Source: Paenibacillus beijingensis (lineage in GTDB: Bacteria; Bacillota; Bacilli; Paenibacillales; Paenibacillaceae). Taken from it: a stretch of DNA of 64,000 bases. How positions within the stretch are numbered: position 1 is the first letter of the stretch; the number at the start of each line of letters is the position of its first letter. Of this stretch, positions 25,354-34,080 are shown one piece after another. The notes beneath the pieces are model-generated. The model ran no database searches, was not told the DNA's origin, and saw nothing but the letters and a program-made list of their open reading frames with translations. A program made the translations under genes and the position numbers. The stretch covers positions 4,852,001 to 4,916,000 of the forward strand of contig NZ_CP011058.1 of assembly GCF_000961095.1 (NCBI RefSeq), in the 5' to 3' direction.

Positions 25354-25399
25354 AAAGGGGGGCATGCATTCGACTCTGAGAATGCTCCTCCCCTTTTTT
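25354..25399 (+). terminator. Intra-cluster terminator between dppE and the LD-carboxypeptidase gene
   Basis: AAAGGGG...GCATTC pairs with GAATGC...CCCCTTT, then six T. The next gene starts 22 bases downstream, so this is likely a partial terminator inside the operon. Confidence 0.8.
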
Positions 25400-25421
25400 C
25401 CTTTACAAAGGAGGGGGCTCG

Positions 25422-26369
25422 TTGCCAACCGGTATTAGTATGGATAGCGTCAAACCGCATGCGTTAGTTCCGGGCGATACGATCGGCATAACGGCTCCAG
25501 CCAGCTGGGGCGACCGGGAAAAAACGGAGGCTGCGGCGGCCTATTTGGAACAGTTGGGCTTATCGGTCAAATTTGGCGAAACGCTTTCCAGGCGGTACGG
25601 TTATTTGGCCGGAACAGACGAGGAGCGGGCGCAGGAGTTAAATGCCATGTTTGCCGACCCCGACATCAAAGCGATTATTTGCGCTCGCGGCGGCTACGGA
25701 ACCGGACGGATCGCGGATCTGCTCGATTATGACTGCATTCGGGCCAATCCGAAAATATTTTGGGGCTACAGCGACATTACATTTCTGCATACCGCAATCC
25801 GGAGCCGGACCGGACTCGTTACGTTTCACGGCCCGATGATCATTTGCCTTACGGACAAAGATATCCATCCGCTTACGCTTAAAAGCTTCGACCAGCTTAT
25901 TCGGCCGGATAGGATGGTTTATACAGAAAAGATCTCGCCGCTGCATACGCTTGTTGAAGGGGAAGCCCGCGGCCCGATCGTCGGCGGAAATCTTTCACTG
26001 CTCGTAAGCACGCTCGGAACGCCGTATGAACTCGACACAAAGGACGCACTTCTGTTTATTGAAGACATCGATGAAGAACCGTACCGCGTGGACCGGATGT
26101 TAAACCAGCTGCGTCAGGCCGGAAAACTGTCCGATGCGGCGGGCATTCTCGTCTGCGACTTTCATAACTGCGAGCCGAAGAAGCGAGAAGCTTCCTTGAC
26201 GCTCACACAGGTGCTGGAGCATCATATCGCTGCAGCCGGCAAGCCGGCGCTCGCAGGATTCAAAATCGGCCACGGTTCGCCCAATATAACCATACCGATC
26301 GGCGTCATGGCCGACATGAACACGAATGAAAAGAAGCTGGAGTGTCTTGAACTTGCAGTAGCAGATTAA
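25422..26369 (+). CDS. ykfA: LD-carboxypeptidase (S66 family, YkfA-like)
   Basis: 315 residues of the LdcA/MccF family, serine peptidases that cleave the L,D bond to the terminal D-Ala of cytosolic murein tetrapeptides. The N-terminal ITAPAS, the RGGYGTGR oxyanion region and the nucleophile Ser117 in WGYSDITFLH are visible, as are the later Glu (FIEDIDEEPYR) and His (KIGHGSPN). Start is TTG 25422 after an AAGGAGGGGG site. Its position between the peptide importer and the Glu epimerase matches Bacillus ykfA. Confidence 0.9.
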   Translation: MPTGISMDSVKPHALVPGDTIGITAPASWGDREKTEAAAAYLEQLGLSVKFGETLSRRYGYLAGTDEERAQELNAMFADPDIKAIICARGGYGTGRIADLLDYDCIRANPKIFWGYSDITFLHTAIRSRTGLVTFHGPMIICLTDKDIHPLTLKSFDQLIRPDRMVYTEKISPLHTLVEGEARGPIVGGNLSLLVSTLGTPYELDTKDALLFIEDIDEEPYRVDRMLNQLRQAGKLSDAAGILVCDFHNCEPKKREASLTLTQVLEHHIAAAGKPALAGFKIGHGSPNITIPIGVMADMNTNEKKLECLELAVAD

Positions 26370-26382
26370 GGAGGCATCATGA

Positions 26383-27486
26383 ATGAGAATTCAACATATC
26401 GAAGCGATGCGACAATCGACTCCGCTGACGAAGGCTTTCAAAACGGCGCTGCGGACCGTTCATCAAACCGAGTCGATCATAGTACGGATAACAACGGATG
26501 ACGGCAGGGTTGGATTTGGCGAAGCGCCCGCTACCGTCGTTATAACGGGAGACAGTCTGGACAGCATTCAGTCCGCTATCGTCAATATCTTTACGCCGCT
26601 GTTAATCGGCCAAAACCTGCTCGCTTACGAACAGATCATTCAGTCCGTTCATCTCGCGATGTTCGGCAGCAGCAGCGCAAAAGCGGCGGTCGATATGGCC
26701 GTTTACGATTTGGTGGCGCAGTACAGCGGGATGCCGCTGTATCAATTCTTAGGCGGCTACCGCGATCAGATTGAAACGGACTTTACCGTCAGCATCAATT
26801 CTCCGAAAGAGATGGGGGAAGATGCCGTCCGGTTTGTGGAAGCGGGATTCAATGTACTGAAGATCAAAGTCGGAAAGGATCCGATCGACGAAGATATCCG
26901 GCGGATTCAAGAGATTCGCCGCCGCGTCGGAGACGAGGTGAAAATCAGGCTGGATGCCAACCAGGGCTGGCAGGTTAAGGAAGCCGTAAAATCGATCCGG
27001 CGCATGGAGGATATGGGACTCAATATCGAGCTGGTGGAACAGCCGGTCAAAGCGGAGGATCTGGAAGGATTGAAGGCCGTTACGGATGCGGTCGAAACGC
27101 TTATCATGGCGGACGAAAGCGTATTTTCTCCAAGACATGCGCTGCAATTGCTGCAGCTGCGAGCGGCCGATTTGATCAATATTAAGCTGATGAAGTCAGG
27201 CGGCATTTACAAAGCGCAGCTCATTAATCAGATGGCGGAAGAGTACGGTGTCGAGTGCATGGTCGGGAGCATGATCGAATCCCGTGTTGCCGTAACGGCT
27301 GCCGCTCACTTTGCCGCAAGCAAAAAAAACATTACGCGATTTGATTTTGACGCCCCGTTAATGATGCTCCACGATATCGTCGTCGGCGGCGTGAAATACG
27401 ACGGTCGGATCATGACATTTCCGCAGGAAGCAGGTCTTGGCATTCAAGACGTGCACTGTGAAGGCGGAGTGGGGGCGTTATCATGA
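26383..27486 (+). CDS. ykfB: L-Ala-D/L-Glu epimerase (YkfB-like, enolase superfamily)
   Basis: 367 residues of the muconate-lactonizing subgroup. The catalytic Lys pair is in LKIKVGKD and the opposing Lys in NIKLMKSGG; metal ligands are Asp (RLDANQGW), Glu (LVEQPV) and Asp (MADESVF). It converts L-Ala-D-Glu from murein peptides to L-Ala-L-Glu so ordinary peptidases can finish the job. AAGGAGG lies 10 bases before ATG 26383, and the stop overlaps the next start by 4 bases. Confidence 0.93.
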   Translation: MRIQHIEAMRQSTPLTKAFKTALRTVHQTESIIVRITTDDGRVGFGEAPATVVITGDSLDSIQSAIVNIFTPLLIGQNLLAYEQIIQSVHLAMFGSSSAKAAVDMAVYDLVAQYSGMPLYQFLGGYRDQIETDFTVSINSPKEMGEDAVRFVEAGFNVLKIKVGKDPIDEDIRRIQEIRRRVGDEVKIRLDANQGWQVKEAVKSIRRMEDMGLNIELVEQPVKAEDLEGLKAVTDAVETLIMADESVFSPRHALQLLQLRAADLINIKLMKSGGIYKAQLINQMAEEYGVECMVGSMIESRVAVTAAAHFAASKKNITRFDFDAPLMMLHDIVVGGVKYDGRIMTFPQEAGLGIQDVHCEGGVGALS

Positions 27487-28424
27487 ACAGACTCCGACAA
27501 ATGACGGTTGCAGTCTCGGTCGCCACGGTGTGGACGGAACCGGATTCCCCGCGCCGGTTGGATGAACCCGCTCTTGGACAGCCTGCACAGATCGCCGAAT
27601 GGCTGAGCGCCATGACCATCGATGATAAACTGGATTTGTATAACGGAAATCGGGTCCAGACGCAAATTCTTTATGGAACCGATGTGCTGGCAGCAGGCGA
27701 ACGAGACGGCTGGGTAAAGGTATTTGTGCCGGAGCAAGCAACCCGCAAACAATCGTCAGGTTATCCCGGCTGGGTGCCAAAGCGGCAGCTTATGGAAAGG
27801 AATGATGGGCCGGCCACTGAGACATGGGCGGTGGTCGTCTCAAATCGGGCGCCGCTGTCGTTTCAAAAATCACCGAATCGGGGATTCGAGCTCAGTTTCC
27901 TGACCCGGCTTCCCGTCCTGAAAATATCGGGGGATAAGGTTATCGTCCATACTCCGCACGGTGCGGCATTTTTGAATAAAGAACATGTCCGGATCCACGA
28001 CAAAGAGCGTGCCTCAATTGATCCGCCTCAGGGTCATCCGGGGATACAGATCGTGCGGCAAGGACTTCGTTTTCTCGGTCTTCCATACCTATGGGGAGGG
28101 ATGTCATCATTCGGTTATGACTGCTCGGGTTTTGCATACAACATGCTGAAATCGCAAGGAATTGTCATCCCCCGTGACGCTTCCGATCAAGCTGAGCAGG
28201 GAAATCTCGTTGAACGAAGCCGCCTTGAACCGGGAGATCTGCTCTTTTTCGCCTACGAAGAAGGAAAAGGCCGCGTGCATCACGTCGGAATTTATGCGGG
28301 CGACAACCGGATGCTGCATTCTCCCGATTCAAAGGGCTGCGTCGAAATCGTCGAATTAAACGGTTATAAGCTGGAGCGCGAGCATTGCGTTTCACGAAGA
28401 TATTGGACTCCACAAAAAGCTTGA
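27483..28424 (+). CDS. ykfC: NlpC/P60 gamma-D-glutamyl peptidase (YkfC-like)
   Basis: 313 residues: SH3-type domains (about 1-180) and a C-terminal NlpC/P60 Cys peptidase domain. Catalytic Cys214 in GYDCSGFAYNML and His267 in RVHHVGIYAGD are present. YkfC cleaves gamma-D-Glu-diaminopimelate in cytosolic muropeptides with a free N-terminal L-Ala. No signal peptide is seen, in keeping with an intracellular recycling role. It is the last gene of the cluster; a bidirectional hairpin overlaps its end. Confidence 0.92.
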   Translation: MNRLRQMTVAVSVATVWTEPDSPRRLDEPALGQPAQIAEWLSAMTIDDKLDLYNGNRVQTQILYGTDVLAAGERDGWVKVFVPEQATRKQSSGYPGWVPKRQLMERNDGPATETWAVVVSNRAPLSFQKSPNRGFELSFLTRLPVLKISGDKVIVHTPHGAAFLNKEHVRIHDKERASIDPPQGHPGIQIVRQGLRFLGLPYLWGGMSSFGYDCSGFAYNMLKSQGIVIPRDASDQAEQGNLVERSRLEPGDLLFFAYEEGKGRVHHVGIYAGDNRMLHSPDSKGCVEIVELNGYKLEREHCVSRRYWTPQKA

Positions 28425-28440
28425 GCAATCAGGCTTTTTG
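28413..28440. terminator. Bidirectional terminator between ykfC and the acetyltransferase gene
   Basis: CAAAAAGC (28413-28420)/GCTTTTTG (28433-28440). The stem carries A on one side and T on the other, so it can end transcription from both convergent genes. Confidence 0.75.
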
Positions 28441-28449
28441 TCTATTGGT

Positions 28450-29013
28450 TCAACCTCGCACCCACCCGTCGGGTGTATTCAGTTCCCGGATCACTTTTGC
28501 GGGAGCTCCGGCCACAACGACGTTTTCCGGGACGTCTTTTATAACAATGCTGCCTGCGGCTACAACCGAATTTTTCCCGATCGTCACGCCCGCCAAAATG
28601 GTGCATCTCGTCCCAATCCATACGTTATCGCCGATGATGACGGGCTTCTTGAGATCATGGTACATTACATCTGCATCCAGTCGATGATAGTCGCTGTCCA
28701 TAATACTCGTTCGCGGGCCGATCCTCACATCGTTGCCGATCCGGATTTCTGTCGTAGCCGCGATGCCGCAGCCCGCATTAATGAACACGTTGTGGCCAAA
28801 CAGCAGCTTCGCTCCTTTATCGACTGTAAGCTGACTTGCCCATGGCCTTCCGATCATCGAAAATTGCCTGCCGATGACAAGCTCTCCATAATCGTTCACG
28901 TACACTTTTCCTCGGACCGAAGGGGCATCCTTCAGCGAATATCCGCGTTTGCCGAATGTCGACAACCCTTTTATTTTCGATGTTAAGTGTAAAAGTTTCT
29001 TTTTTGCGCTCAT
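28450..29013 (-). CDS. Hexapeptide-repeat acyltransferase (left-handed beta-helix)
   Basis: 187 residues with repeated I/V-G-x-x-x hexads (IGNDVRIGPRTSIMDSDYHRLD, IIGDNVWIGTRCTIL, GVTIGKNSVVAAGSIVIKD as the main coils) and the C-terminal VVAGAPAKVIRE typical of maltose/galactoside-type O-acetyltransferases and polysaccharide acetyltransferases. The usual catalytic His may be in DSDYHRLD. It likely uses acetyl-CoA and forms a trimer. A GGAGG-type site lies before ATG 29013. It is monocistronic and its acceptor is unknown; surface polysaccharide modification is plausible. Confidence 0.88.
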   Translation of the reverse strand: MSAKKKLLHLTSKIKGLSTFGKRGYSLKDAPSVRGKVYVNDYGELVIGRQFSMIGRPWASQLTVDKGAKLLFGHNVFINAGCGIAATTEIRIGNDVRIGPRTSIMDSDYHRLDADVMYHDLKKPVIIGDNVWIGTRCTILAGVTIGKNSVVAAGSIVIKDVPENVVVAGAPAKVIRELNTPDGWVRG

Positions 29014-29174
29014 CCGGCAAGCCTCCTCGATATTGTTGATGTTCCTTTGCTGCAGAAGCGATGCATCGATGCTTTCAAGCCATAAAGAGAATCGTCAAAG
29101 TTTCCTATGTATCTAACGATTGCAATAAGTCCAGGTGTCTTATAAGCAATTCGATAAGAGCAATATAACACATA

Positions 29175-29195
29175 TATTATTCGTTTTGAATAATA
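29175..29195 (+). promoter_or_regulatory. Perfect 8-bp inverted repeat upstream of the aldo/keto reductase gene
   Basis: TATTATTC (29175-29182)-GTTTT-GAATAATA (29188-29195), an operator-like dyad in the AT-rich intergenic region 29014-29358. No T run follows. I see no gene in this intergenic stretch. Confidence 0.4.
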
Positions 29196-29358
29196 AAATT
29201 CGGGGATATAATACCTATATTGACAAAAAGCGAACTTTTTACTTCTCTTTTAATCGCGGTAAAATTGCCCTATACTAAAATTGTCAATCTATTCATTCGT
29301 TCATAGCAGCTTAACTTACGAAGTGGTTTTGCTGAAACAAACCTTTAGGAGGCTGAAC

Positions 29359-30330
29359 ATGAACTACCGTACGCTTGGCAAAACAGGGCTTCAAGTGTCC
29401 GAGATCGGCTACGGCGCTTGGGGGATTGGAAAAACGGCTTGGATCGGCGCGACTGATGATGAATCGATCAGAGCTCTGAACCGGTCCATTGAGCTTGGAC
29501 TTAATTTTATCGACACGGCACTCGGATATGGAGACGGTCACAGCGAGAGGCTTGTCGGACAAGTTGTTCGCGAACATTCGGAGCCGATCTATGTCGCCAC
29601 GAAAATTCCGCCCAAAAACATGCAGTGGCCGGCCCGAGCCGGCGTTCCGGCCGAAGAGACGTTCCCTCAGGAACATATCATTCGCTGCACCGAGCAAAGT
29701 CTGCGCAATCTTGGACTTGAGACGATTGACGTTCAGCAGTTTCATGTCTGGTCTGATGAATGGATGGACAGCGGCGATTGGCTGGAAGGAGTCCGCAAGC
29801 TGAAGGAGCAGGGGAAAATACGTCATTTCGGTGTATCCATCAACGATCATCAGCCGGAGAGCGCAATCAAGCTGGTCGAGAGCGGCCTGGTTGATTCCGT
29901 ACAAGTCATTTACAACATTTTTGATCAAAGCCCTGAAGATGCGCTGCTTCCGGCTTGCGAGAAACATAACGTAGGCGTCATCGTGCGCGTTGCGCTCGAT
30001 GAAGGCGGATTGACGGGCCGGATCACCCCCGAGACGACTTTTGATGCTAACGACTTCCGCAACAACTACTTCCGTGGAGACCGGAAGAGAGAAGTATTCG
30101 AACGTGTCCAGCGTATCGTAGCGGATCTGGATTCCGATATTAAGAATGCTCCGGAAATCGCTCTCCGATATGTGCTTAGCCATCCGGCCGTCACAACGGT
30201 TATTCCGGGCATGCGCTCGGTACAAAATGTGGAGCGGAACATGGCGGTAGGGGACGGCAAAGGATTGCCGTCCGAACAAACAGCCAAGCTGAAACAGCAC
30301 CGTTGGATACGGGATTATTATCGGGGCTAA
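29359..30330 (+). CDS. Aldo/keto reductase family protein
   Basis: 323-residue NAD(P)H-dependent (beta/alpha)8-barrel reductase. The catalytic residues occur in the usual order: Asp in FIDTALGYG, the following Tyr, the Lys in VATKIPP and His in QFHVWSDEW. The NADPH-binding C-terminal signature AVTTVIPGMRSVQNVERN is clear. I chose ATG 29359 because AGGAGGC lies 6 bases before it; the longer frame from 29281 has no ribosome site. It is a single gene ending in a terminator at 30378. The substrate is not evident. Confidence 0.92.
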   Translation: MNYRTLGKTGLQVSEIGYGAWGIGKTAWIGATDDESIRALNRSIELGLNFIDTALGYGDGHSERLVGQVVREHSEPIYVATKIPPKNMQWPARAGVPAEETFPQEHIIRCTEQSLRNLGLETIDVQQFHVWSDEWMDSGDWLEGVRKLKEQGKIRHFGVSINDHQPESAIKLVESGLVDSVQVIYNIFDQSPEDALLPACEKHNVGVIVRVALDEGGLTGRITPETTFDANDFRNNYFRGDRKREVFERVQRIVADLDSDIKNAPEIALRYVLSHPAVTTVIPGMRSVQNVERNMAVGDGKGLPSEQTAKLKQHRWIRDYYRG

Positions 30331-30377
30331 GATTGTCTTCTCCCGCATGCTAATCAATACTCGCTGTTCCATAAATG

Positions 30378-30399
30378 GCCGCATCGCTGCGGCTTTTTT
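30378..30399 (+). terminator. Terminator after the aldo/keto reductase gene
   Basis: GCCGC (30378-30382)/GCGGC (30389-30393) and six T. Confidence 0.8.
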
Positions 30400-30404
30400 C
30401 TTGT

Positions 30405-31805
30405 TTATTTCAGATATCGATCAAAGAAAGCGACTGTATTTTCATTGATGATCCGGTGATGCTTTAGAGGGGATACTTTGTCAATGAAAGCAAGGTAAGG
30501 ACTCCATAAATAGTAGTCAGAGAAGCTCATATGCCGTGCCTTGTGCACGGTAACGATTTGCGCATGCTCGTAAATTTTCTTTCTTCTATCGGAAATGACT
30601 AATGTCAGCTCGTTAAACTGTTCCTGCGTCATGCCTAATTGATTAAGAACCTCCATGGGAGGCGGCGGCTCGGTGAGTCCCTCTTCCCATCGGTCGTTGT
30701 CCGTGTTCATATACAGAAGCGGCTTGCGAAGGCCATCCATTGGAAATTGGCTGCCGAACAGCGTCCCGTCCATATTGATGCCGGCTTTGATCCGGTCTTC
30801 AAGAAGCAGCAATTGCACCGCTTCCGCTCCGCCGAATGAATGACCCATAACTCCCATCCGAGAAAGATCCAGCTTGCCGGTTAACAGCCCGTTAGGATCC
30901 AGTTGATTGATCATCAGCAATTGGCTGATGACAAACCTGGAATCGGGAACCCAAATGTCCCGAATCATACGATCGGAACTTGCCACATCGATCATGTTCG
31001 GGATACTGCTTGCGCTAAGAGCAACGCGTCCATCCGGAAACACGGTTGCAATGGCACTGTACGAATGGTCGATCCCGACGACGATATAGCCATGGCTGGC
31101 CAATTCTTCCACCTGAAACGTGCCCGTTTCACGCATTCCCGGAAAGCCATGCAGAAATAAAACAACGGGGTACTTGCTTTCCTGCCCGGAAACGGCTGGA
31201 CCGATATAGGCATTCGTTTTTACAAGCTGCAGATAGGAAAATAAAAAATCAGGGATCCCATACTGTTTCGATAACGCCTTGGCCATTTCAGGCAATCCGT
31301 TAATGTAAGGTGCACGCTGCGCGTTCTGTTGGGATATGACAGCCGGATACCAGATCGTAATCATCAATTCTCTCCGATCATTCGGAGAGTCTGTCTCTAT
31401 CTCTTGCCTAGAGTCGTCAATAAGGTGGTACGATATCTTCCCGACTGAATAAGGACCCGAGGGAGAAACAAAACCGAAAACGGGAAGAGCGAACGGAATC
31501 AGTAGGGCTACAATAAGATACAATCCCGCTATCAGGCCTATCAACACTTTGGCGATCGCAAAGCGAGTGAATCTTCTGACTGCGGAGGCTCTGCGAAGAA
31601 ATAGGATAATTAGATTCAATAAAGGAAGCCCATACACGGGCATCATCTGCCACCGTGCTCCTTCGAAAATCAGATGGAAGAGCAGTGAACCCGCGGAACA
31701 GGCAGCCAATATCCAAGCCAACCATTTGAGAAGCTTTTGATGCAGCATTGTGTACACAAACGTAAAAGCACTAATGACAACGAAAATGATTTCTCCCGAT
31801 CTCAT
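30405..31805 (-). CDS. Membrane-anchored alpha/beta hydrolase (PAF-acetylhydrolase-like)
   Basis: 466 residues. The first 130 residues hold about four membrane helices; the remainder is an alpha/beta hydrolase domain facing one side of the membrane. The oxyanion region LFLHGFPGMRETG, the nucleophile elbow GHSFGGAEAV, a likely Asp in NTDNDRWEE and a late His (KARHMSFSD) give a complete Ser-Asp-His set. The layout resembles platelet-activating-factor acetylhydrolase-like lipases. The start (ATG 31805) is followed at once by a hydrophobic segment, and a dyad (31867-31884) lies upstream. The substrate is unknown; an ester or lipid is probable. Confidence 0.82.
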   Translation of the reverse strand: MRSGEIIFVVISAFTFVYTMLHQKLLKWLAWILAACSAGSLLFHLIFEGARWQMMPVYGLPLLNLIILFLRRASAVRRFTRFAIAKVLIGLIAGLYLIVALLIPFALPVFGFVSPSGPYSVGKISYHLIDDSRQEIETDSPNDRRELMITIWYPAVISQQNAQRAPYINGLPEMAKALSKQYGIPDFLFSYLQLVKTNAYIGPAVSGQESKYPVVLFLHGFPGMRETGTFQVEELASHGYIVVGIDHSYSAIATVFPDGRVALSASSIPNMIDVASSDRMIRDIWVPDSRFVISQLLMINQLDPNGLLTGKLDLSRMGVMGHSFGGAEAVQLLLLEDRIKAGINMDGTLFGSQFPMDGLRKPLLYMNTDNDRWEEGLTEPPPPMEVLNQLGMTQEQFNELTLVISDRRKKIYEHAQIVTVHKARHMSFSDYYLWSPYLAFIDKVSPLKHHRIINENTVAFFDRYLK

Positions 31806-31866
31806 CGATCACCTTCCGTTCTGCCCATGATCCAGCAAGCGCTCCTATTTTTCAACTTCTTGTTTT

Positions 31867-31884
31867 CGTTTATTATTGTAAACG
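31867..31884 (-). promoter_or_regulatory. Inverted repeat upstream of the membrane hydrolase gene
   Basis: CGTTTA (31867-31872)-N6-TAAACG (31879-31884), 62 bases before the hydrolase start. The GTTTA-N6-TAAAC form is common among TetR-type operators, but no TetR gene is in the window. Confidence 0.35.
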
Positions 31885-32488
31885 ACCAATATTAACGTGA
31901 ACGCAGAAAAATGTTAATTTTTCCAAATTTCTTTATAACGAACGATGAGCAATCAACTAAAGTTACCTTAGGAATAGGCGTCTATTGGCATCTAATCAAG
32001 ACTCAGTGATTTGGAAGGAAAAGCTTCGATTGAAATCTTTAATTATTTTACCTAACGATGACTGCAACCTTCCATCTTCTGCATTAAGACGAGCGAAGCT
32101 GTATTTCATTGCTGACTGGGAACCGCAAGAGCCGATTCTGGCTTCTTGCGGTTTATCTATTTGGCGCCGCAGGGATTCCCTGCGGTTTTTTTATGTTTCA
32201 TTTACGATGATAAGGAGAGTTGGAATGACACAAGTAAACACAAGCTTTCTTGCGAATGGGCAGCATTCACGTTGACGATTGGGAAGGATAAGCTGGCTGC
32301 TGATCCCCTCTGTTCCATAAGTCAAAGTCGCGTAAACCGCGGCTTTGACTAAGTCTTCCGATCAAGCATGATGCATTCATCATTGACAAAGTCGACATTC
32401 CGCGGATTCGACTATTTGGTCGTGCACAAGAACAAAAGAAACACTTCAAAGCGCGTCAGATTAAAGACACCAATAAATGATATATTTG
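31885..32488. other. Gene-free intergenic stretch rich in hairpins
   Basis: No convincing gene is seen here. Structured elements are: a 10-bp stem AACCGCAAGA/TCTTGCGGTT (32121-32153); a true terminator (32167-32192); a 13-bp stem with one G-U pair (32320-32350); ATGATG/CATCAT (32368-32383); and AGTCGA/TCGACT (32390-32413). A 16-codon open frame at 32225-32275 follows an AAGGAGAG site and may be the start of a decayed gene or a leader peptide. Confidence 0.5.
32167..32192 (+). terminator. Orphan intrinsic terminator
   Basis: CCGCAGGG (32167-32174)-ATT-CCCTGCGG (32178-32185) with seven T. No gene on this strand precedes it within 1.8 kb, which suggests a small RNA or a lost gene. Confidence 0.8.
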
Positions 32489-32517
32489 TTGACATAATAA
32501 GATTATAAAAATATTAT
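32489..32517 (+). promoter_or_regulatory. Sigma-A promoter of the D-amino-acid operon
   Basis: TTGACA (32489-32494), 17-base spacer, TATTAT (32512-32517), 79 bases before the aldehyde dehydrogenase start. A GTCT-N6-AGAC dyad lies just downstream near 32527-32540. Confidence 0.7.
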
Positions 32518-32595
32518 ATATTTAACGTCTATATAAAGACATTACGCTATATGGATATTAAAGTTTTGACTCTTTTAAAGGTCAGGAGTGGTAAC

Positions 32596-34044
32596 GTGCA
32601 TCACGTTCAGTTTTTTTTCAATGGAAAATCAAGAAGAAGTGCCAGCGGGGAGACGTTTTTTACATATAGCCCAAGTACCGGAGAGGTTGTTGCGGAGGTA
32701 GCTAAAGGAGCAAGGGAAGACGCACGATTGGCCGTTGAAGGGGCCGTTCAATGCAAAGAGGCCATGGCCAGGCTATCCGTGTGGGATCGTTCTTTATTGT
32801 TAAAGAGGATTGCGGATCAATTGGAGAAGAGAAAAGAAGAAGTCGCGTATGCCGTCGCTCTCGAACAAGGGAAGCCTTACAATACGGAGGCGCTTGGCGA
32901 GGTAACCAGGGCTGTCGAGGGGTTTGCCAACGCTTCGGAACATATCAAATGGTTTGAAACCTCGGTGATCAATGTGAAAGATCCGACAAAACGGGTGTTT
33001 AGCATTCGGCAGCCCAAAGGAGTCTACGGGGTGATCACGCCTTGGAATTTTCCGATAAACATCCCTGTTGAATACATAGCACCTGCGTTAGCTGCGGGAA
33101 ATGCTGTCGTATGGCTCCCTGCTCCTTCCGTTTCATACTCCGCATGGAAGCTGATGGAGTGCATCATTGATGCAGATCTTCCTTCGGGTGCTGTCAATTT
33201 TATTACCGGACCGGGAAGCGAAGCGGGAGATGGAATTGTCATTCATCCCGAAGTAAATGGCATCGGTTTCACCGGTAGCACCAAAACCGGGAACATCATT
33301 TCCCAAAGAGGCGCCGGCAAACATATGATCTTGGAGCTTGGAGGGAACGGCCCGACGATTATTGCTGACGATGCCGAGCTTAATGAACAAAATCTGACGG
33401 CGATCGCCTCGTCCTGCTTTTCCAATGCCGGCCAAATTTGTACGGCTGCCGGCAGAATTATTGTCCATCAAGCTCGTGAGTATGAGGTGGTATCATTTTT
33501 AGCCCGCTATGCGCAATCCCTTATCGTCGGCGAATCATTTGATCAGAAGATTAATATGGGCCCTATGCATAATGAAGATAATTGCAGCAAACTTGATACT
33601 CACATTGCCGATGCTGTGAATAGGGGGGCGGAAGTCGTTTTTGGAGGAAGGAGATTGGAAAATTTCAAGACCCGGTTATTTTATCAGCCTACGGTTCTTC
33701 GAAATGTCCATCCCGATTCTCTGGCAAATTGCGAGGAATCGTTCGGCCCCCTTGCTCCGGTAGTCTCTTTCTCCAATGACAGGGAATTGAAAGAAATCGT
33801 CAGCAAAAGCAGCTTAGGGTTAAGTTCAGCCATCTTTACGTCAAATATCAACAAGGCCTTTAATCTGGCTGAATCGATGAAAACAGGCATCGTTAATATT
33901 AATGACCGCAGCAATTACTGGGAGCTGCATATCCCTTTCGGCGGGATTTCCGGCGGCAGCAGCGGAAGAGGAAGACTGGGGGGGATGAAGGTTCTAGAAG
34001 AGATGACAGATTTAAAAACGATTACTTTTACTATACAGAACTAG
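32596..34044 (+). CDS. NAD(P)-dependent aldehyde dehydrogenase
   Basis: 482 residues of the aldehyde dehydrogenase superfamily. The catalytic Glu is in LELGGNGP and the nucleophile Cys in NAGQICTAAGR; the cofactor motifs TPWNFP and GFTGSTKTG are present. It is nearest to succinate-semialdehyde or vanillin-type dehydrogenases by feel, but the substrate is not proven. The start is GTG 32596 with AGGAG 7 bases upstream; the frame from 32551 is rejected. It leads a gene set (SDR, D-amino-acid enzyme, D-aminoacylase) transcribed together with short gaps. Confidence 0.9.
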   Translation: MHHVQFFFNGKSRRSASGETFFTYSPSTGEVVAEVAKGAREDARLAVEGAVQCKEAMARLSVWDRSLLLKRIADQLEKRKEEVAYAVALEQGKPYNTEALGEVTRAVEGFANASEHIKWFETSVINVKDPTKRVFSIRQPKGVYGVITPWNFPINIPVEYIAPALAAGNAVVWLPAPSVSYSAWKLMECIIDADLPSGAVNFITGPGSEAGDGIVIHPEVNGIGFTGSTKTGNIISQRGAGKHMILELGGNGPTIIADDAELNEQNLTAIASSCFSNAGQICTAAGRIIVHQAREYEVVSFLARYAQSLIVGESFDQKINMGPMHNEDNCSKLDTHIADAVNRGAEVVFGGRRLENFKTRLFYQPTVLRNVHPDSLANCEESFGPLAPVVSFSNDRELKEIVSKSSLGLSSAIFTSNINKAFNLAESMKTGIVNINDRSNYWELHIPFGGISGGSSGRGRLGGMKVLEEMTDLKTITFTIQN

Positions 34045-34080
34045 AGGATGGATTACACAAAAAATGTGGAGGTATTTCAA

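Noticed and set aside
29311..30384. 357-codon minus-strand frame opposite the aldo/keto reductase
   Set aside because: The plus strand encodes a complete reductase with all motifs; the opposite translation has no family features.
31985..32275. 96-codon open frame in the gap before the aldehyde dehydrogenase
   Set aside because: It runs through two hairpins and a terminator, has no ribosome site and no recognisable protein features.
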